Shown: piece after piece, positions 6,380 through 9,729 of the stretch | Position numbering within the stretch: position 1 is the stretch's first letter | Layout: every line of letters starts with the position of its first letter | Assembly (NCBI GenBank): GCA_052388025.1 | Contig: JBQTIP010000127.1 | Coordinates: forward strand, 1-9,729 | Reading direction: 5' to 3' | DNA length: 9,729 nt | Source of the DNA: JBQTIP01 sp052388025 | GTDB taxonomy: Bacteria; Actinomycetota; UBA4738; HRBIN12 | Made by a program: the position numbers and the translations under genes | The notes under the pieces: model-generated | The model's input: only the letters and a program-made list of their open reading frames with translations | What the model was told of the DNA's origin: nothing | Databases searched by the model: none

Positions 6380-7024
6380 TCAGCTGAGCACGTGCTCCGC
6401 GAACTCGCCGATGCGCTCGGCGGCCTCGTTCTCACGGCGCCAGAGGAAGTGGTCTGTGCCTGGCAGGATCACGACCTCGACGTCGGTCAGCTGCGCTCCG
6501 AGCGCGCGAAGCTCCGGCGTCGGGCAGAACGTGTCGCCCTCGCCGGCCAGCAGCAGCACGGGGCGGCGGAGCCGTCCGAGCTCCCCGCGGCCGGGGAGCG
6601 GGGGGAGATCCAGGCTCGACTCGCTGAGGGGGATGCCCACCAGCGCGAGCGCCGCCACGCGGTCGTCCGTCAATGCCTCGCGCAGCGCCACGTTCGCGCC
6701 GAACGACCAGCCGCAGGCGATCGTCGGGCCGCCGGCCTCCTCGCCGATCCGGCCGACGGCGGCCCGCACGTCCGCGACCTCCGTGAGCCCGCTCCCGTAG
6801 GTCCCCGAGGAGCGCATCACCCCCCGGAAGTTGAACCCGAGCACCGCGAAGCCCCGGTGGGCCAGCTCGTTTCGGATCGCCCACAGGATCGGGTGGTCCT
6901 TGCTCCCGCCGTGCCGGGGGTGGGCGTGGCAGATCACGGCGGAGCCCCGGGGAGCGCCCTCCGGCATGCGGATCTCGCCCTCCAGCGAGACGCCGTCCTC
7001 GGTAGATAAGCGCACGGGCTCCAT
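6380..7024 (-). CDS. Alpha/beta hydrolase (small COG2945/dienelactone-hydrolase-like)
   Basis: A single-domain serine hydrolase of 214 residues with no signal peptide, so cytosolic. The triad is readable: nucleophile Ser107 in the elbow GWSFGA, acid Asp164 in AGEGDTFCP, and base His192 in GTDHFLW. The N-terminal ICHAHPRHGGSKDH (31-44) is the oxyanion-side HPxxGG motif typical of this family of short hydrolases, and GFNFRGVMRSSGTY (63-76) is the usual second motif. The physiological ester or other substrate is unknown. The start chosen is ATG at 7024; a TTG directly before it (7027) is the alternative. There is no Shine-Dalgarno, but TATCGT lies eight bases before the ATG, as expected for a leaderless mRNA. 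It diverges from the luciferase-like gene across 20-23 bp and converges on the pseudogene with 27 bp between. The last codons contain a perfect palindrome, GAGCACGTGCTC (6386-6397), probably incidental. Confidence 0.87.
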   Translation of the reverse strand: MEPVRLSTEDGVSLEGEIRMPEGAPRGSAVICHAHPRHGGSKDHPILWAIRNELAHRGFAVLGFNFRGVMRSSGTYGSGLTEVADVRAAVGRIGEEAGGPTIACGWSFGANVALREALTDDRVAALALVGIPLSESSLDLPPLPGRGELGRLRRPVLLLAGEGDTFCPTPELRALGAQLTDVEVVILPGTDHFLWRRENEAAERIGEFAEHVLS

Positions 7025-7047
7025 CAAGTGCGACGATACAGGCCGGC
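7025..7047. promoter_or_regulatory. Compact divergent promoter region (hydrolase / luciferase-like gene)
   Basis: Only 23 bp separate the ATG codons of two divergent genes (20 bp if the hydrolase starts at the TTG). On the minus strand TATCGT (7038-7033) is a -10 match whose expected transcript start falls at the hydrolase ATG. On the plus strand TGC followed by GACGAT (7029-7037) is a weaker extended -10-like match ten bases before the oxidoreductase ATG. The two elements overlap, so if both work the polymerases would compete for the same DNA and both mRNAs would be leaderless or nearly so. The -35 regions would lie inside the opposite coding sequence. Confidence 0.35.
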
Positions 7048-8013
7048 ATGGTGAGCGACCGGAAGAGCCGAACCGGCGTGGCGCTCCGCGACCCGCTTCC
7101 GTGGCACGACCTCGTGCAGGTCGTCGAGAGTGCGGAGCAGTCCGGCTACGAGGCGGTGCTCCTCCCGGAGATCGCCGGACGAGAGACGTTCTCCGCTCTG
7201 GCCGGGCTCGCCGGCGTCACGTCGACGATGCTCCTCGGAAACGGGATCGTCCCGATGAACAGCCGGCGCGCGCCGACGACGGCCATGGCTGCCGCCACGG
7301 TCCACGAGCTGTCCGGGGGGCGGATGGTGCTCGGCCTCGGGACCGGTACTTCGTTCCCGGGGGCGCTGGATCGATTGCGCACGTACGTGGCCAAGGTCCG
7401 GGCAGCCCTGGCCGGCGAGACGGTGGCCCTCGAGGATGGCGAGACGTTCCGACTCTCGCTGGATCCGGGCGCCCGGCCGGTGCCGGTCTGGATCTCGGCC
7501 CTCGGCCCGAGGGCGATGCGCACGGCGGGGGAGATCGCCGACGGTGTGCTGCTCAACTGGTGCCCTCCCGAGCGGGTTGCGTTCGCTCGCGAGCGCGTCC
7601 GCGAGGGCGCCGAGGCGACGGGTCGCGACCCCGCTTCGGTTACGATCGCGGTCTACGTCCGGGCCTGCGTAGGACAGGACGAGAAGGTCGCGCTCGAAGC
7701 GCTTCGCGCGGCGGCGGGGCAGTACGCCGCCTACCCCGCCTATCGCCGGCAGTTCGAGGCCGTGGGGCTCGGCCGGGAGGCCGCGACCGCAGCCGCCGCG
7801 CACCGGGCCGGAAGGCCCGCTGAGGTCCCCGAGCCCCTGTTGCGGACCGTCTGCCTGATCGGAGAGCCATCCGCAGCCGTCGCGCGCCTCCGAGAGTACC
7901 GTGACCGCGGTGCCGATCTCCCGGTCGTATACCCGGTGCCTTGCCGGGAACCCGTCTCCTCGATCATGGGGACGCTGTTCGCCCTCGCTCCCATGCCCGC
8001 GGTCGAGTCCTGA
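7048..8013 (+). CDS. LLM class (luciferase-like) flavin-dependent oxidoreductase, possibly F420-dependent
   Basis: A 321-residue cytosolic TIM-barrel protein of the bacterial luciferase-like/F420-dependent reductase superfamily. Supporting segments are the early strand GYEAVLLPEIAGRETFSALAG (about 33-53), the family signature LSGGRMVLGLGTG (about 88-100), a conserved phosphate-binding region GPRAMRTAGEIADGVLLNW (about 153-171) and a C-terminal IGEPSAAVARLREYRDRGAD (271-290) resembling the usual closing helix. Members of this length in actinobacteria often use F420 rather than FMN; the sequence alone does not decide, and the substrate is unknown. The ATG at 7048 has at most a weak AGG five bases upstream, fitting the compact leaderless-looking divergent promoter shared with the hydrolase. 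fdxA follows after 82 bp but has its own promoter. An in-frame GTG is the second codon. Confidence 0.87.
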   Translation: MVSDRKSRTGVALRDPLPWHDLVQVVESAEQSGYEAVLLPEIAGRETFSALAGLAGVTSTMLLGNGIVPMNSRRAPTTAMAAATVHELSGGRMVLGLGTGTSFPGALDRLRTYVAKVRAALAGETVALEDGETFRLSLDPGARPVPVWISALGPRAMRTAGEIADGVLLNWCPPERVAFARERVREGAEATGRDPASVTIAVYVRACVGQDEKVALEALRAAAGQYAAYPAYRRQFEAVGLGREAATAAAAHRAGRPAEVPEPLLRTVCLIGEPSAAVARLREYRDRGADLPVVYPVPCREPVSSIMGTLFALAPMPAVES

Positions 8014-8019
8014 CGCCGG

Positions 8020-8048
8020 TTGCATGGATCCGGTGGGGGAGTAAACTA
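8020..8048 (+). promoter_or_regulatory. Sigma70/SigA-type promoter of fdxA
   Basis: TTGCAT (8020-8025) and TAAACT (8043-8048) are separated by exactly 17 bp and form the best -35/-10 pair seen in the window. The expected start near 8055 gives a leader of about 40 bases with an AAGGGG Shine-Dalgarno at 8083-8088. The stretch from 8041 to 8068 is unusually AT-rich for this window. Just after the -10 there is a direct repeat ACAAGG (8053-8058 and 8063-8068) at a 10-bp period. Confidence 0.55.
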
Positions 8049-8095
8049 CGAACAAGGATTTACAAGGTCCGCACGGTGGAAAAGGGGTTATTGCG

Positions 8096-8425
8096 ATGAC
8101 CTACACGATCTGCGAGTCCTGCATCGACGTGAAGGACCGGGCCTGCGTGGACGAGTGCCCGGTCGACTGCATCTACGAGGGCGGCCGGATGCTGTACATC
8201 CATCCGGACGAGTGCGTGGACTGCGGCGCCTGCGAGCCGGTCTGCCCCGTCACCGCCATCTTCTACGAGGACGACGTCCCCGCGGAGTGGAAGCAGTTCA
8301 CGCCCATCAACGCCGAGTTCTTCAACGACGACATCTCGGGGATCGGCTCGCCGGGCGGCGCTGCCCAGGTTGGGCCGACCGACAAGGACCACCCGGTCGT
8401 CGCAGCCTGGGCCGCGGCCGGCTAG
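8096..8425 (+). CDS. fdxA: 7Fe ferredoxin ([3Fe-4S][4Fe-4S]), FdxA/FdxC type
   Basis: A small cytosolic electron carrier of 109 residues. The cysteine pattern is that of seven-iron ferredoxins: Cys9, Cys17 and Cys50 for the [3Fe-4S] cluster and Cys21, Cys40, Cys43 and Cys46 for the [4Fe-4S] cluster (assigned by analogy with Azotobacter FdI). Cys25 matches the usual extra cysteine, and Cys6 is a further non-ligand cysteine. The core RMLYIHPDECVDCGACEPVC (31-50) and the tail with FYEDDVP, FFNDDISGIGSPGGAAQVG closely resemble mycobacterial FdxC. The ATG at 8096 has AAGGGG seven bases upstream and a strong promoter of its own. Such ferredoxins serve diverse redox partners including cytochromes P450 and oxidoreductases, and no partner reductase is adjacent. 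Its TAG stop (8423-8425) overlaps the stop of the convergent histidine kinase. Confidence 0.95.
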   Translation: MTYTICESCIDVKDRACVDECPVDCIYEGGRMLYIHPDECVDCGACEPVCPVTAIFYEDDVPAEWKQFTPINAEFFNDDISGIGSPGGAAQVGPTDKDHPVVAAWAAAG

Positions 8426-9729
8426 CTCAGCGGCGAGCCCTCGGGCCTCGCCGCGCCGTCGGCCAGGAACACGCGGAACGACGCACCGCCCCCCTCCCGG
8501 GGTTCCACCCACGCCCGCCCCCCGTGCAGCTCGGCGAATCGAGCAACGAGCGCGAGCCCGACCCCCACGCCGGGGGAGTGCAAGGCCGCCTCCGGCCCCT
8601 GCCTGAACGGCTCGAAGACGGTCTCCAGCTGATCCTCCGGGATGCCGGCCCCCTCGTCCTCGACCGCGATCACCACGCCGCCGTCCTCGCGGCGGACGCG
8701 GATCCATACGTTGGTCCCGGCCGGCGTGTGCCGCGCGGTGTTCGAGAGCATGTTCTCGACGATCCGCTCCACTTTGGCTCCATCCACCTCCAGGATCAAC
8801 GGCTCCGCTTCCAGGTGCACGGGGCGGTCTCCGAGTAGGTCGGACTCCTCCACGACCTCGCGAACGAGCGCCGCCACGTCGGTTTCCTGGAGCTTCGGTT
8901 CGATGATGCCCCTGGCCAGCCGGTCCAGATCCAGGAGGTCGTTCACTAGGCGATCGAGCTTCCGGGAGTTGGCGACGATTCGGCCGGCCAGGTCCCTGGT
9001 CTCCGCGGGGTCGAACTCGATGTCCTCGCGTTCCAGGGTCACGGCGAGCCCGAGGATCGCCGCGAGTGGCGTCCGAAGATCGTGCGACACCGCCTGAAGG
9101 AAGGTGTTCTTCATCTCATCCACGATCCGCAGGCGCCGGGCCGCCTCGCGCTCCACGTCGAGTGCCAGCTCCATCTGCTCCTCGGCCCATTTGCGCTCGG
9201 TGATGTCCAGCATGAACCCCTGCCAGAACCGCGGCCGGCCCACCGAGTCGCGCACGACCTGGGCCCGGTCGTGGATCCACACGACGCGGCCGTCGCGCGC
9301 GATCGCCCGGTACTCCATGTCGAAGGGCTCGCCGGTCGCGTTCGTCCGTACGTCCTCTGCCAGGACCCGGTCTCGATCGTCGGGGTGCAGCTGGTCGCGC
9401 CACAACCCGGGATCCGCCAACTCCTCTTCGGCCGAGTAGCCGAGGACCGCCTCGGCCTGCGGGCTGATGTACACCGTGTTGGTGATCGTGGGGTCATCCT
9501 CGTCGATCATTTGGGTGTAGATCACCGCCGGGTTTTGCTCGACCAGCGCCCGGTACTTCTCCTCGGCGACTCGGAGCTGTTCCATGATCTCCTCGCGCTG
9601 GATGGCGGCTCCGAGCGTCCCGGCGGCGGCCCTGAGGGCGTCGATCTCGATCTGTGTCCACTCTCGATCGGTCATGCAATCGTCGAAGCCGATCGACCCC
9701 CACCATTCCCCGGCCACCAAGATCGGGAC
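8422..9729 (-). CDS. Sensor histidine kinase, GAF-PAS-HisKA-HATPase_c (partial, N-terminus beyond the right edge)
   Basis: 435 codons are visible and the frame is open at base 9729. The first residues (PILVAGEWWGSIGFDDC) look like the C-terminal strand of a GAF domain, so more sensor sequence lies upstream and the ATG/TTG codons near the edge should not be taken as starts. A PAS domain of the PAS_3 type follows (about 58-178, with YISPQAEAVLGYS, LHPDDRDRV and the closing MLDITERK), then a HisKA domain with the phospho-acceptor His216 in AVSHDLRTPLAAI. The ATPase domain has an N-box (VENMLSNTARHTP, about 324-336), G1 (DEGAGIP, about 358-364), an F-box (FEPF) and G2 (GVGVGLAL). No membrane segment is visible, suggesting a soluble sensor, though one could lie upstream. 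No response regulator is in the window, so its output is unknown. It converges on fdxA with a shared CTAG. Confidence 0.92.
   Translation of the reverse strand, partial: VPILVAGEWWGSIGFDDCMTDREWTQIEIDALRAAAGTLGAAIQREEIMEQLRVAEEKYRALVEQNPAVIYTQMIDEDDPTITNTVYISPQAEAVLGYSAEEELADPGLWRDQLHPDDRDRVLAEDVRTNATGEPFDMEYRAIARDGRVVWIHDRAQVVRDSVGRPRFWQGFMLDITERKWAEEQMELALDVEREAARRLRIVDEMKNTFLQAVSHDLRTPLAAILGLAVTLEREDIEFDPAETRDLAGRIVANSRKLDRLVNDLLDLDRLARGIIEPKLQETDVAALVREVVEESDLLGDRPVHLEAEPLILEVDGAKVERIVENMLSNTARHTPAGTNVWIRVRREDGGVVIAVEDEGAGIPEDQLETVFEPFRQGPEAALHSPGVGVGLALVARFAELHGGRAWVEPREGGGASFRVFLADGAARPEGSPLS

Noticed and set aside
6386..6397. Perfect 12-bp palindrome GAGCACGTGCTC at the hydrolase/pseudogene convergence
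   Set aside because: It lies inside the hydrolase coding sequence (encoding Glu-His-Val-Leu), has no spacer or T-tract and a single occurrence. It is not supportable as a terminator or operator.
7024..8055. Minus-strand open frame antisense to the luciferase-like gene
   Set aside because: Arg/Gly/Pro-rich with no motifs. The plus-strand protein has the LLM-family signature.
7048..8425. Luciferase-like oxidoreductase and ferredoxin as a single redox operon
   Set aside because: fdxA has its own good promoter inside the 82-bp gap, and FdxA-type ferredoxins are generally encoded in many contexts. Adjacency alone does not show a partnership.
1..9729. An undescribed defence, mobile or biosynthetic system
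   Set aside because: No nucleases, recombinases, toxin-antitoxin pairs, repeats of array type or biosynthetic core enzymes were found. The genes are ordinary metabolism, transport and signalling.

Overview
The window is GC-rich and densely packed with genes. It looks like chromosome from a member of the Actinomycetota, probably a poorly characterised environmental lineage. The evidence is a 7Fe ferredoxin of the mycobacterial FdxA/FdxC kind, a luciferase-like (F420/FMN-type) oxidoreductase, a GabT with an actinobacterial-style N-terminus, GTG starts and several starts with no visible Shine-Dalgarno sequence. The phylum call is inference from protein flavour, not from a marker gene. I see no RNA genes, CRISPR arrays, insertion sequences or phage genes.

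Left part (1-1215, minus strand): a Major Facilitator Superfamily exporter of the MFS_3/EntS-like type, cut by the left edge of the window. It lies 123 bp downstream of gabT. That gap holds a strikingly C-rich, G-poor transcript stretch (a candidate Rho loading site) and a candidate extended -10 promoter.

Centre (1339-6352): a catabolic locus for 4-aminobutyraldehyde/GABA. gabT (minus) diverges from a two-gene unit (plus) of a PatD-type gamma-aminobutyraldehyde dehydrogenase and a second aldehyde dehydrogenase, which may be the succinate-semialdehyde step. Together they could take 4-aminobutanal to GABA, then succinate semialdehyde, then succinate. The 152-bp divergent region carries a 10-bp direct repeat at 21-bp spacing, an inverted repeat and weak -10 boxes on both strands. 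Overlapping the last aldehyde dehydrogenase stop codon is a broken saccharopine-dehydrogenase-like gene: its recognisable pieces lie in three reading frames and an internal segment is missing.

Right part (6380-9729): a minus-strand alpha/beta hydrolase and a plus-strand luciferase-like oxidoreductase diverge from an intergenic gap of only 20-23 bp, which suggests overlapping, possibly leaderless promoters. Next is fdxA behind a good -35/-10 promoter. It converges on a soluble GAF-PAS sensor histidine kinase (minus, cut by the right edge), and the two genes share a CTAG that ends both frames.

I found no convincing undescribed multi-gene system. The points most worth checking are the operator-like divergent region, the decayed third gene of the catabolic operon, the specificity of the second aldehyde dehydrogenase, and the compact divergent promoter at 7025-7047.
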